DNA from: Diprion similis
Lineage: Eukaryota; Arthropoda; Insecta; Hymenoptera; Diprionidae
Assembly: GCF_021155765.1 (NCBI RefSeq)
Contig: NC_060116.1
Location: forward strand, 4,216,001-4,280,000
Reading direction: 5' to 3'
DNA: 64,000 nt
In this document: positions 12,274 to 25,390 of the stretch, one piece after another
How positions within the stretch are numbered: position 1 is the first letter of the stretch
Layout: every line of letters starts with the position of its first letter
Notes under the pieces: model-generated
The model's database searches: none
Seen by the model: the letters and a program-made list of their open reading frames with translations, nothing else
Told to the model about the DNA's origin: nothing
Position numbers and translations under genes: made by a program

Positions 12274-15200
12274 ATGTCGGATCACTTCGGGCCAATAACA
12301 TTAAAATGGGATCCCAAAAATTTAGAGATTCGGACAATGTCCGTAGAGAAAACGTTGGAGCCATTAGTTCTGCAAGTAACTACTTTGGTTAATACCAAAG
12401 GTCCAAGCAAAAAGAAGAAGGGAAAGTCTAAACGTGCCAGTGCCTTGGTTGGAACAGTTGAAAAGGCTACAACTAATTTCATTGAAAAGGGAGAGCAGAT
12501 AGCATATGAAAATCCCGATATTACGGCTGAAATGCTCAGTGCCGTTGAAGAAGTGAGAAAAACTGGAGCTGCGATGAGCATTGCTGCTCGGTCAGTACAG
12601 TTAAATGAATTTTGTTAATTGAAACTCGTAGAAGTTTGAGAAAAGTTTCTCATAACTATTGAAGCTAGTTTTTCCAAGTATTTTGTCGAATTAATTCCAA
12701 TTAATCTAATACAGTAATCTTTTACAGGTACTCAAAGATTTGATGGTCTGTTCAGTTTATTCCAAGTTTTCATTACAATATTAATTTTCTATTTCAGGGA
12801 GTTTTCAGAAGATCCTTGTTCTTCGCTGAAGCGAGGTAACATGGTACGTGCAGCAAGGAATCTTCTATCTGCTGTCACACGTCTTCTAATATTGGCAGAC
12901 ATGGTTGACGTGCATTTGCTTTTAAAATCTCTGCATGTGGTCGAAGATGACTTAGAGAAGTTGAAGAATGCTTCTTCCCAAGGCGAGCTATTGGAGAATA
13001 TCAAACAATTTGGCAGAAATGCCTCAGAGCTTATGAATCAAGCAGCTAAACGTCAGCAAGAACTTAAAGATCCCCAACTTCGTGATGACTTAGCAGCTGC
13101 CAGGGCTGTTCTCAAAAAACATTCAACGATGCTTTTAACAGCTTCTAAAGTCTACGTTCGGCACCCAGAACTAGCTGCTGCTAAAGCTAACAGAGATTAC
13201 GTTTTGAAACAAGTCTGCGAAGCTGTTAATACTATAAATGATGTAGCACAGGGCAAAACACCAACAGATGGCCAGCATCCATATGATGGACCAGGGGAGT
13301 TGGCTGCAGCTCTTGACGATTTTGATGAAAGAATGGCAATGTCACCCCTGGCTTATAACGAAGTACGCACTCGTCCTAGTCTGGAGGAGAGATTGGAAAG
13401 CATCATTAGTGGAGCTGCACTTATGGCTGATTCTTCATGTACCAGAGATGAGCGCAGGGAACGGATTGTTGCTGAGTGCAACGCGGTTAGACAAGCGCTG
13501 CAAGATCTACTCAGCGAATACATGAATAACGTAAGTATTAATACGTCTAATTTACGACTTTTATTGACATTTAAACGTCATGAGATTCTTTAACTTATCA
13601 GTTATTTGATTTTCAAGAGACGTGTCAATGCTATTCCAAATTCTTTCAATCAGAATGATATTTTCCCTGTCAATAGAGTTCCACGAAACAAATACTTTTA
13701 CATTTATTTGGATTGTTGTACTCAGTATGTTTCTAGATAATGATTTACACAATGTCAAGAATGAGTGTTCTTTAATATGTGTGTTGCGTCACCCTTTCAA
13801 TAAAATTTGAAATAACTTCACAGCTTTATTGGTAAAATCAAGCAGAAAAGTCACTAACCAAATCGCAATTTAATAATCCACTATGAAATTATGCCAGTTT
13901 CATGCAATTGAGAATATTCACACTAATTTTCAATTGAAGAAAGTTTGGTGATTTGTTCAAATTTAATTTCAGAAATAAATTTAATTATCAAGATTAAGAT
14001 ATTTATTTTATTCTTTTATCATTCTAACTAGGTTTTGATATTATTGGCGCAGTTTGATAGTTGATCATCTAATGACAAAACACGTAACAACTTTTCTTAC
14101 TGATGCTACAAAAATAGTTATGGCATTAATAAAAATTTTGATGAAAAACATTGCTATGCAACAAATCTTTTCAAGAACATAAAATTTCAACGACATTCAC
14201 GCCGATATCTAACATACTGAATGCAATCAAGCCAAATGGGTATAAACCGTTATTGATGGTTGAAATTTGATGTCAATCGATCAATCTTTGACTTTCCTGA
14301 TGTATCCCCTTAAGAAAAGAATGATCTGACGACAATGGTTATCACGTCCTGTATCGCATAATGTGAAAGTTTCATTGTCTGTTGGACTTTGGTTATTATT
14401 TTTTGTCCCAAAACAATTTCAGGATAGAAATATAGCTGAGAATTCGTCATTTAAAGTATCAATTACATTTTGAATTATAGTTTGTAAACATTTACAAAGT
14501 TATGAAGGTACTCAGACCAAATATGCTAGCTACATTTTACCTTTTGTCAGCTTATCTCTTTGTTACAATCTTGAGTTTTTCGGTTTGCCCCACAAGTTCT
14601 ATTAGAATATCAAATTGTAACATTCTACTGAGTTCCAAGCTGCATAAAATAACGTTATTAATTATTATTATTGTATAAAATTATTGTATAAGGTTTAAAA
14701 ATAAAAATAAAGACAGAGTAATGCACTACCCTGACCAATAACCAGTGGTACATTAAATCGATTTGAACTAAAATAACAAAAACACATGAAAATATAAGAG
14801 TTTTATTATGAGTAAGTATACATTGTCAAAGGTGTGCATAATTAGTCTGAGTCTTTCATTGTCATTACATTTATTATATTGATTTGTTTCTGTTGGCGAT
14901 CACAGTTACAGCTCGCTCGGGGTGGGAAACGGGTAAATATTCAGCCGACCCTGTTTGTCTCCTGCATTTCTATCACATATTATTTGTTAACTGTACTATC
15001 TTAATACCATTTTCTGGTTATTGAAATATCCGGGTGTACTCACAACTCACCACCGCATCTTACAACCCATGTTATAACCAATCGATTTACTGATTTCAAT
15101 TTTTAATTTGCACTAATAAGAAAGTATTTGTTCAGTCAGTCCTGTGTATTTTTTTTTATATGTTATAATTCATTACCTCACTTGTTGCATTCAAAAATTT

Positions 15201-18200
15201 GATGTACATATCAGGAAATGTTTTTCAATTTTACCTTCTATATATCCTCTTTTTCTCACTACAGTCCTCACAATATTTAAAATGTGCCACATTCCTTTAC
15301 AAACGTTATGCATTATTAATCTACTCACAGATATACAAATTTAATTGCCTGTAACATTTTTTGATTATTTGCCACTCTTCTTACATTTTACTGCAGTGAA
15401 TAAATAAATATAAATGTTCAACTTTACCCACCGATAGTTGTAAAAAAAAAAATCTAAACAATGTAATACTGGGAAGAGTAATGGTTGAATTTCACACATG
15501 CACAGCATACATAACACAGCAGTATGCACAGCATTGATGTACAAAATACAGCTTTACCATAAATTCCACATTGTGCTTAAATTTGAAATATTGAAAATGA
15601 TGTTTTTTTCTACATTACAGTTGTAGCTATAAAAAGTTAAAAACTGTGAACATGGATTAATTTGTAGAAAGATGTGAAGTTTATCGAAATTTTCGAAAAC
15701 ATCAAAACAAAATTAAATTTAACATGTTGTATAACTTTTCAAATAATTATTTGGAACAATTTTTGGTAACTATGAAAGTCGAAATAATGATTAAATGCTT
15801 CTGCAGATGGGTGTAAAAGAACAAACGGAGGGCTTGGAACGAGCTATAGATCACATGTGTAGAAAGACACGTGACTTGCGCCGGCAGTTACGTAAAGCTG
15901 TTGTTGATCATGTATCAGACAGTTTCCTCGAGACAAGTGTTCCACTGCTTGTGCTTATCGAAGCTGCTAGGAATGGAAGAGATAAAGAAGTCGAAGAATA
16001 TGCTTTAGTTTTCACTGAGCATGCCAATAAACTAGTCGAGGTAAGCTCTACGTCTTAAAATTCAGGATTGATCAGAATAAAAAATTAATTTGTGACGTTT
16101 TTATCGAAAATTTTTTAAACTATATTTTCGGCGTAGGTAGCAAACCTGGTCTGCAGTATGTCAGGAAATGAAGATGGAGTAAAAATGGTTCGTTATGCAG
16201 CAGCGCAGATTGAGAATCTGTGTCCTCAAGTAATAAATGCTGCACGTGTATTGGCAGCTCGTCCTCGTTCTAAAGTAGCCCTTGATAACATGGAAGTATT
16301 TCGCCAAGCTTGGGAAAATCAAGTTCGCGTTCTTACTGAAGCTGTCGATGACATAACTACAATCGATGACTTCTTGGCAGTTTCCGAAAATCACATCCTG
16401 GAAGATGTGAATAAATGTGTGTTAGCTTTGCAAGAAGGTGATGCAGATACTTTAGATAGAACAGCTGGAGCTATCAGAGGGAGATCTGCCAGAGTTTGCA
16501 ATGTCGTTCAAGCTGAAATGGATAATTACGAGCCGTGCATTTATACCAAGAGAGTTCTTGAAGCCGTCAAAGTTTTGCGTGAACAGGTTATGCCAAAGTT
16601 TGCACAAAGAGTGGAAGTTGCAGTAGATGCTTTAGGGAGTAACCCGGCTAAAGATGTTGATGAAAATGATTTCATTGATGCATCTAGACTAGTTTACGAT
16701 GGAGTTAGGGAAATCAGACGTGCTGTGTTGATGAATCGAGTAAGTGAGCATGTGGACATATTATATAAACTAGTCAATCATCCTGATTTTCCAAAATTAT
16801 CAGTATGAATGCATAATTAGTTTACTTTTTATAAAATTTCTGCTTATCTATTGGCACATTCTAGTATACTGATTTTTTCACCTGTTTGAGATTCCACATT
16901 TTCTTTTAGGCTGACGAAGATCTAGACCCAGAAGATGTAGAACTTGATGAACATTACACCTTAGAAACCCGAAGTAAATCGAGTGCTCAAACTGGAGAAC
17001 ATGGTGTAGATGAGTATCCCGACATCAGTGGCATTACCACTGCCCGTGAGGCTATGCGGAAAATGACTGAAGAAGATAAGCAGAAGATTCTCCAGCAGGT
17101 GGAATTTTTCAAGAGTGAAAAATTGAAGTTTGATAGGGAAGTTGCCAAATGGGATGACGCTGGAAATGATATAATTGTCCTGGCAAAACATATGTGTATG
17201 ATTATGATGGAAATGACAGATTTCACTCGAGGACGTGGCCCATTGAAAACTACAATGGACGTGATAAATGCAGCAAAGAAAATTTCGGAGGCAGGAACAA
17301 AATTGGATAAATTGACAAGACAAATAGCAGATCAATGTCCAGAGAGTTCAACTAAAAAAGATCTGCTCGCTTATTTACAACGGATCGCACTTTACTGTCA
17401 TCAAATGAATATTACGAGCAAAGTGAAAGCTGATGTACAGAACATCAGTGGAGAATTGATCGTTTCTGGTTTAGACAGCGCAACGTCACTTATCCAAGCA
17501 GCAAAGAATTTGATGAATGCTGTTGTCCTCACAGTGAAAGCATCCTATGTTGCGTCTACTAAATATCCCAGACAATCTACAGTCACGGTAAGAATAATAA
17601 TTTTTAGTTACCGGTATCACATGCTACCAGATGCTAGTTTTGAATATAATTATACACATAGTAATCGTGAAATAGCCATTTTAAAATTCGAATGATAAAA
17701 ATATTCGTACGCATAAATTGTTTCGCCTGAACTACTGATGTACAAGAAAAAGATAGTAAAAGCTTCAATGCTTATTTACGACTACTGAACATTATTTTTA
17801 GTAAGTTAATTGAAAATTTTTTATTCAATATAACTAATTAGTGCTTACTATATGATAGTGTGTATACCTGAATTTTCCATGCTCAATCTGGTCAATCTGG
17901 TCAATCTGGTTCTCAGCATACTCCCAATAACGGCTTATAGAGAATAGAGAGGCGCAGCGGTAATAATTTACTAAAATTTTGTAAAGAATATGATCAAAAT
18001 TTCTGCTATTGGTTTGGCAAGTAGATTTCATGTCGTCTGGCAATATCAATTTTTATATGAACCATAATTTAATTTCAATATTGATTTTACGTAGAAAAAT
18101 GAAGTAAAAAGAAAATCAACACTGTTTGTAGACAATAGAAGACAATGGGAAAGAGATACGATGGCCACAAAAGCCGACCGCGCTGTACCTACCTGTATCC

Positions 18201-19579
18201 CACAGCCTGTCCATTCTCTACTCTGTTTATTTGGTATATACCAAACCCATCCGTGTTCTCATTTGCTCCAATAACCATTGCAGTTACAGTTTCACAATAC
18301 AGATCAAGTGAATCGTTTAATTCTGGATCATTAAGTATTCTAGATATACGTTTTTTTATTAGACGAGTATTTAATACATGTATAACGAGAGCATTCAAGT
18401 TTTGGCTGTGATCGGAACTCAACGTTTCACTTAGAAAAATATAAATAATTATTACTTAGAAATGCTTAATACCAACTACAATGCTGATAGAGGCTTTATC
18501 TGTTGTTTACTAACTGTTATGGATTTTACAGTATGTAAGTACCAATAATCTTATTGTTTGTACATAACATTACGAATGTGTGTTTATTAACAGGAAAATC
18601 TAACAAAATTTTAGCTGAATTCAAATACCTTGGCTTCTCTCTTATTTTAATAATGATTTAACAAAGACGATGAAATTTTTTTGAGTATATGTCTGATATG
18701 TGTTCAACTTTGAGCTAAAACTATAAGTAGCACTATTCTTATGAAGCATTGCAATACCTAATTCAGATTTAAAAATTAATATCACTCTTAGCTCATATTT
18801 TCTGATGTTTTAAAAATATACATATGTTCGTGTCAATTTCTTGATACACGTTAAGATGTGCACACAAACTGTGTTATGAAGTCAACATCAAAATTGGCAT
18901 TAAGAACTACCCATACCTATTTCTTTTCGCAATACGCGCACATGGGTACTGATTGTCGTGGTAAAAAATTCTCTGTCAACATAATTCAGTTCATTACAAA
19001 ACTATACTTCAGCAGCTGTAGCTATCATGTTTTTTGGCCCAAAATAAAATTTTGTATCTGACAAGTGCCAAGAATTGGTGTCGAGCCGAAATAAAATTAC
19101 CAGCATTTCTGATAGCAACCATGTCTAGTCTATGCCGAAATTCGAATAAACGTGACAAATATCGTGAAAGACAATGATTCCCTCCACATTGTTAACTAAG
19201 AATTAGCGAACTTTATTTACAACAAATATTCTTATCGAAAGAATAATTTATACATTAAGTATTCGATAAATACATTTTCAATTCTAAGAGAAAAGTCACC
19301 TGCACAAAAAGAAATGGGTATGCTTGACTATTAATGACTTGACAATATTTCTGAATTGATTTTCTTCCGCTACACTGTGTTCACTAATCAATTTTGTCTG
19401 TGATTTCTCAACAGTCTCCTATCGTCGTATGGAAGATGAAGGCACCAGAGAAAAAACCTTTGGTTCGTCCGGAGCGACCAGAAGAGGTTAGGGCCAAAGT
19501 GAGAAAAGGATCCCAGAAGAAAGTTCAAAATCCCATTCATGCTCTTTCTGAATTCCAGAGCCCGACCGAGAGTGTTTAG
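12274..19579 (+). CDS. alpha-Cat: alpha-Catenin (complete, 6 coding exons, 909 aa)
   Basis: alpha-Catenin links the cadherin/beta-catenin complex to F-actin at adherens junctions. Coding exons: 12274-12590, 12798-13530, 15807-16040, 16137-16739, 16910-17587 and 19415-19579 (TAG). The sum is 2730 nt with matching phases. Start context is AAAATG. Residues 1-105 open with the family sequence LKWDPKNLEIRTMSVEKTLE. Residues 1 to about 260 form the vinculin-homology 1 region (beta-catenin binding and dimerisation). Exons 3-4 (351-629) are the M/vinculin-binding region with KTRDLRRQLRKAVVDHVSDS and AVDDITTIDDFLAVSENHIL. Exon 5 (630-855) begins the C-terminal actin-binding domain with WDDAGNDIIVLAKHMCMIMM. 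Exon 6 is the basic tail, WKMKAPEKKPLVRPERPEEV, ending in ALSEFQSPTESV. The length matches the 906-917 aa usual for the family. No residue looks aberrant. This is the standard alpha-catenin and lacks features of vinculin or alpha-catulin. Confidence 0.97.
13531..15806 (+). other. alpha-Catenin intron 2
   Basis: A 2.28 kb AT-rich intron with donor AAC|GTAAGT and acceptor TTCTGCAG. No conserved coding or RNA feature is visible. A TTATTATTATTG-like tract near 14655-14690 and the AT-rich text after it could be a retroelement tail, but no coding remnant precedes it. Confidence 0.6.
17588..19414 (+). other. alpha-Catenin intron 5
   Basis: A 1.83 kb intron joining ...QSTVT to SPIVVWKMK in phase 0. 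It contains three tandem copies of TCAATCTGG at 17883-17909. On the minus strand a 78-codon open frame (18189-18422) reads like a plausible hydrophilic protein fragment but was not recognised. No exon is needed between exons 5 and 6, because the junction matches the insect protein directly. Confidence 0.6.
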
Positions 19580-19682
19580 ACTATAATTTATTGATGATTG
19601 AGTAAAGAAAGAAAGCGTAACCAAGAGATGAATGTTTAGTTTGACATTTTTATTTACAAGGAAACACAAATATTTTATTACC

Positions 19683-19688
19683 AATAAA
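19683..19688 (+). terminator. Candidate poly(A) signal of alpha-catenin
   Basis: AATAAA about 105 nt after the alpha-catenin stop. A second AATAAA is at 19892-19897. Either could be used. Confidence 0.5.
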
Positions 19689-22600
19689 GAATAATGAATT
19701 TTGGATACCACACAATTGCTGGTAAATGATGAAAGATAGTTTGGTTGTTCCATCTGGTACATGGTTTTCAATAATTCATGTTAAAATATTGAACAATTCA
19801 ATCTGAACAAAATCAGTTTTAAATTATTAATAACACGAAGTTTTTTTCAACCTATGTTGCAAAAATTAAAACGAACTACCTATATCATTTTAATAAAACC
19901 AACATGATAAATTGTTGATTTATATTATCAAGTAGAATATGTATTTAAATATTGGATGCTCTTTCAATAATTGGACTAAACAATATTTTATACCTGCTTT
20001 GGGACGTGATGATTTTCGAAGAATCAATCTTCCTACAAATATTTTACAGATAAAGTAACTTATTTAAGTAACGAAATACATTCACAAGATGAATAATAAG
20101 TAGTATGTACTAATAACTATACTCAGGACTGAAATTTACTTGTTTTGCAATGACATTTTGAAAATTTATAAATATTTGTTATTTCATCCGGCAAAACTTT
20201 TGCTAAAAGAGCATAGTAGTAAATTTCAAAAATACTTTCCAATTTTAAAACCAATGTCAGACAAGATATAATATGCCTTGTGATCTAATAGAATCACTCG
20301 TCAGTATTTCCAGATGATTATACCCCTATATCATGAAGTATCTCTAGCTTTTCTGATGACATATATTTAAAAAAATGAAACTAAAGACATTTTTTGCCAC
20401 AACGCTATACTTGTGGTTATTTTTATATTTTTTTCCGTGTCATTTTCTTATAAACAATTAAAATAAAAATACCATTCTCAAAATAAGCTTCAATAGGTTT
20501 TATTATCAATTTGGTTAGCCAAAAAGTTCTTTGCATAAACCATAAACCATGGGTATGTCTCAGGCCACACTATATCATCTAGTATTAAATATACGCTTGA
20601 CATAAAGGTTATTTATGCTCTTACAGGTAGGGTTTTGTAGGAATAATTTAGAAGGGAAAATTATTTCTCTTAGCTTGTAAACTCCTTTGCAATGAAATAG
20701 TCGCAATACTTACTGCGCAAAATTATCCCTCATACTTTAGATTTTGCGTGTCAAGATCTGGTACTTCTTTGAATTCATTTCTATTGCTATTCCAATTTGC
20801 TAAATTCTCAAAACAATATAGACGAGAGTGGAAAACGTCAAAATAGATTTGTTGAAACAAGACAGTGTGCACAGCAAGTAGGGTATATAATTTTTCAAAT
20901 ACAAACCAAAACGCGATATTCACAGTCGTAATTGTCTAGTGTGTAACAGATTGACAAATAACAAAGTTTAAAAATCCTCATTTCTTTGAACGGTTTATAT
21001 TGTGTTGAATAAATTAGTTTGCATTCACAAACTTGGATTCTATAAATATAGTATTACATATTCCGTACATATAATGTCACTTTGAGAGCAGTATTGCATC
21101 CTATTCATGAGACTGCTGATTCAGTAATTGTATATAAGTGAATGTGAGTTTATATTTATGGATAAAGATTAATGATTTACAAAATATTTTATATTAAACG
21201 TAAGGAATTATTTTAATCTGAAAGAAAAATGAATCCAACTTTATGTAATCAATATTGGTCGGTATAGCACTAATGGCGGTATATACTATTGTTTTTGGGA
21301 TAGAGATAGCTCGTCATATGTAGTTCACCGGGATTCCGGTACAGATTTGCGTGGAGTTGTCCAGAAGTATCACTTATTGTTCTGGTGTGGCTTCGATTAT
21401 ACGCAAATGATTTACATAAATTCAGTACCTTGTCCCGGAAGCTGCTTTGTCCACTCTATGTATGATTTTAGTTTGTTTTTGCAATTTCACAGAATAGTTT
21501 ATAATAGTTGCCTCAGTGTTTGGTTGGTCATACGCAATACTAAGGAAAGTATCATGTATAGAGACCACTGTGGGCATATTTCAGTAACGTTCGAATACAA
21601 TACACTATTACATGTAATGCGTAGTAATTTACAGTACAATAAGAAAATTGATCATCCATTTTATGTTGTAATGGAAAGTAACAGCGGCAGCTGTAATTTC
21701 ATTTTCTTTCAGTTACAAGTTACAGCTGTCAGTTACAATTTACCATCATATATGGACTTGAACTTGTTGAATAATTTTTTTAGCAACCATCAGACCCTAT
21801 GACCTGTCAGCGGCGCCCCCTGTAAAACCCACCTTCAATATATTCGATTGTAACAAAAATTGGATTCCATAATAAATTTTTACATAACATATCAAGTTTT
21901 TTGTAATGCCAAATCCGACTACACAGAATCGAATGCAGTGATTTATTCCCTAATTGAATTTATCGGACAGTTGTTATACTGAAATGATTACACAATAACA
22001 GTGGACGATATTTTTGATAGGATTGAAAAAAGACCACAATTCGATGAAAGAGACACTAGTGGATGGACTGAAGGAGAGGAAAAGAGATGCGTCTAAAAAA
22101 AAGTGCAGGATTTAATTATGATTTAGCTCTATTTTAATACGTACATTCATCTGCAATATATTTTATGCTACATGTTAAATGCTATGTAGAAGAAAATAAG
22201 GGATGCAGTGAAAAAAATCACAAATGCCAAAATCATTGGCGAAAAATGAAATACATAACTAGATTAATAGTAGTAATAATGATAATGATATATCAAATAA
22301 AATGAACTATTCCTATACCAATTTTACAATTTCTTTGATAACAATTCATTCACTTAATAGTTTTTCACTCGGATAACTGCCACGCGTGGACGCTTAAAAC
22401 GTTTTATTAAATGTATGTATATCGATTTTGTAAAAAAAAAAAAAAAAGAACCTACGATTCCATCGATTGAATTGGAGTATTTTTATTTTCACTTTTGATA
22501 GTTTTGTACTTTTTTTTCTTTTTTATTATTTTAATTTTTTTTTTTTCTTATAATTCCAATCCTAGTCATAAAGACACACGAAAATCTCATTATTCTCACA

Positions 22601-24372
22601 AAGATGCAAAATTTAATCGGAGCCAACAACCAAATTGCTTTACCGGACAAGCCAAAATTTCATTGCACTTCAACGAGGTCACAAGATTGATGTTCCTTCA
22701 ATTTCATAATTACACAGTGAAATTCTACACTTGTAGTAAAATCTTATAAACAACTCGACTTACAAGCTAACAATCACTTCGCTGTAGATCTATATTCTTA
22801 GTTTACAACCTTCAAGGAGATATATTCTTGTTGACCATTAATCCCAAATGATTATTAAAAGTTTCTAAAAATTTTAATATGGTGAAAATTTGGATAGTAC
22901 ATGCAACTGTCGTGATAAGGTATTTTTAATATGAAATTTCCTATTGCATATTTGAAATAATAACTAAGAACAGTTACGTATTGTTAATTTTTTCAATTAC
23001 CTATATTCCATTCTGATTCTCTCATGGCATGAAATTTTTAAAGCCATTTATAATTCATCGTAATTATTGGATCTTACAAACTTGAGTAACAAATTAATTC
23101 TCTCAGGAGAATTTCTCGGAAATCCAAAATAAATTATCGTAATATTCGAAATCCAGCAATTGAAAAGCGATTTGATGTGATTACAACATTATGAATAAAT
23201 GTGATATATTGTAAACGGTATGATTCATGTACACATATTTCTCTTCTTTCAATCACAGTCTCACAAACGTTATTCAAGTAACCTTATTTCGTAAGAAGTT
23301 TAACAATTTCGAGTGTTATTTGAAAATTTAACTGGAAGACAACAAGTAAAAAGTAAGACGTAGTGGCAAAGATTAATTAAGAAAAAAGTTATATTCACCA
23401 TCAACGGTTATCTGAAATAATAATTTTTCTTACTTTTCGCGGCTGTTAAGTGAATAAATAACTATAAGGTAAAATAATATTACGTATCGCAATTCGAGAT
23501 AAGACCCCAACATACACCCAGTTATTATTCAACTCTGTTGAACGTTTCAAATACCTGCGTTAGTTAAATTTTTATTCTCTCACAAGGTTGTCTGTGAAGT
23601 GAATATGCGATGTTTTAAATCCTATTACCCACAGAGTCAAAAGGGGCCACTAAAAGAATCTCGTACGTTGAAACAATATTTTCCTCAAAATTAATTCGAA
23701 AAATCTATCAGTAGTTAGAGGCTCGGAATCAATTACACGCGTTTTCTTTCTCTGCGTGTGATTTTGAACCAAACTGGAATACTAGAATTATACATATAAT
23801 GTACGGTCAGCATTGATATCATGTGCAAAACTACTGCTGAGGAAAATATTCTCAGTGGTTTCGATGTTTATATTTACAAAAGTACAATTATGGTGCGCAT
23901 TTCGCTCTTTCTCGAATTTAATTATGATTTACTATTCACAAAACAATCATGTTTATCTGCTCACAGATCTGTTGAATATGTTTTTGTCTATTAATATCAA
24001 TAACGCAGTTTGAATCAGCCACGTGAAGGATCGAAATGTGGAAGATAATCAAAATATTGATATGAAATAAACCAATTTTTTGGCGTATGGATTAAAAAAT
24101 GTCATTGATTTAAGTGTGTTAAAAAAAAACGCATTTTAAACACTATCGTAACCTCAGTAATCTATAGTGAAATGGACGATAATCCTACAAAAATAAACCG
24201 TAGACTGTGTTTTTTCAGAGATATATGTATAGGGTTTCGTAATGTGTCCTGTTCTGTATCAAAAACAAACAAATTACGCTTTTCTCTTAATATTACATGA
24301 ACCTGTTGTTGTTAATTTCACGTTCTACAGAAACCATATCCTTTCGTGTCACATGTATTATCTATTCATTTG

Positions 24373-24378
24373 TTTATT
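24373..24378 (-). terminator. Candidate poly(A) signal of PAIP2
   Basis: TTTATT on the plus strand (AATAAA on the gene strand) lies about 140 nt past the PAIP2 stop. Confidence 0.45.
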
Positions 24379-24516
24379 TGTACGTAACAGTAGTCGCCAT
24401 CATGCACAATCCCAATATCTTCCGGCTAAAATTATAGACTGTGGCAGGTTGACTCCGGACATCTCCTTGACCTCCTCTAGGCTTATGTCTGCTGTAAACA
24501 AGATTATGGAGGGTCT

Positions 24517-25372
24517 CTACGACGATTCGGTAGCAACCTCTGATTGTCCGCTTACCAATGTTACTGCTGGTTTGTAAGCTGGGACAAATTCAGCTGCATC
24601 CGGATTCAATGTACTCTGGAATCAGGTCAGTTTTCATTTGTAACATACCTACATGAAAGCATCCACAGGTTTTGGATGAAAAACTAAATATGGTACTTTA
24701 TTTCTCAACTAGTGGAGTAGGGTAGAGAAGTGCGTAAGGTTCCGATTGATTTGGTTTTTGATGTAATGTTGGAAATACCTGCTTGGCGAGGTCATCGTGC
24801 ACTCGAAGGCCACCTAGCTGCTGGCAGAGATCAATACCATTGTTTTCCACAGTACTGGTGGCAGTAGACCAAGCGGCAGAGTTTTGATTTCTCTGATGCT
24901 GCCTTTCCTCTTCCAACATAGCTTCGAGACATTCTTCCATCAACTCCTCCTCTTCAAGCTGCTGTAGTACCTGCAAAATGAATTATTTCCTATAATGATG
25001 CCCCAAACATGTTGCTAATTCCAAAAAATTAGTGTTTCTTAGTTTTCCTTGGTTATAGTTTTTATTTAAAACACTATATATATAAGATGTTCATCAATCG
25101 AGTTGTAAGTTTTAGATTCGACGAAAGAGAACCGATTATAAGAGTTAAAAACCAACTATAGAACCTTGTATCATTCGATTTGATTTTTGAAATTCAAGTA
25201 CCTGTTTGTCAAATTCTTCTTCGTTTTCCATCCACATATATTCGGAAAAGTCTCCATCTCCCGCAGCCTGGACATCGGCGTCGGCTTCGACAGTATCAAG
25301 GTATGAGATGACCCCACTATCATGGCCATAATAGCCGTTCCCTGAACCACCGGTTGGAATCTTCATTTTCAT
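24517..25372 (-). CDS. Paip2: Poly(A)-binding protein-interacting protein 2 (PAIP2; complete, 3 coding exons, 153 aa)
   Basis: PAIP2 binds cytoplasmic poly(A)-binding protein and displaces it from poly(A) and eIF4G, repressing translation. Exons in gene order: 25372-25202, 24970-24779 and 24615-24517 (TAG), all phase 0. Two signatures identify it. The first is the acidic PAM1 region at about residues 42-80 (FSEYMWMENEEEFDKQ joined to VLQQLEEEELMEECLEAM). The second is the PAM2 motif at residues 122-138, STLNPDAAEFVPAYKPA, with the LNPxAxEFVP core that binds the MLLE domain of PABP. The start used is the ATG of MKMKIPTGG. An upstream in-frame ATG at 25400-25402 overlaps the acceptor (GTTACAG ending at 25392) and lies in the intron, so it is not coding. 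An upstream noncoding 5' exon is implied but not located. The protein is longer than the 127 aa human PAIP2 because of a Gln/Asn-rich stretch between the two motifs. Confidence 0.93.
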
Positions 25373-25390
25373 GCCAGTTTTGTATTCAAC

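Larger units (their letters stand above)
19580..24516. other. Convergent intergenic interval between alpha-catenin and PAIP2
   Basis: A 4.9 kb interval made of the two 3' UTRs and spacer. AT-rich, with poly(A) runs near 22432-22447. The open frame with its first ATG at 21407 (131 codons to 21802) is no longer than chance ORFs elsewhere in the window. A small G+C-richer patch lies at about 21800-21830. Nothing else supported. Confidence 0.55.

Noticed and set aside
18189-18422. Minus-strand 78-codon frame in alpha-catenin intron 5 with protein-like composition
   Set aside because: Not recognised, no poly(A) or promoter context, and close to chance length. It may be an unassigned transposon scrap.
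21407-21802. 131-codon plus-strand frame between alpha-catenin and PAIP2
   Set aside because: Rich in Phe/Tyr/Asn/Ser like chance ORFs, similar in length to other random frames here, and no family recognised.
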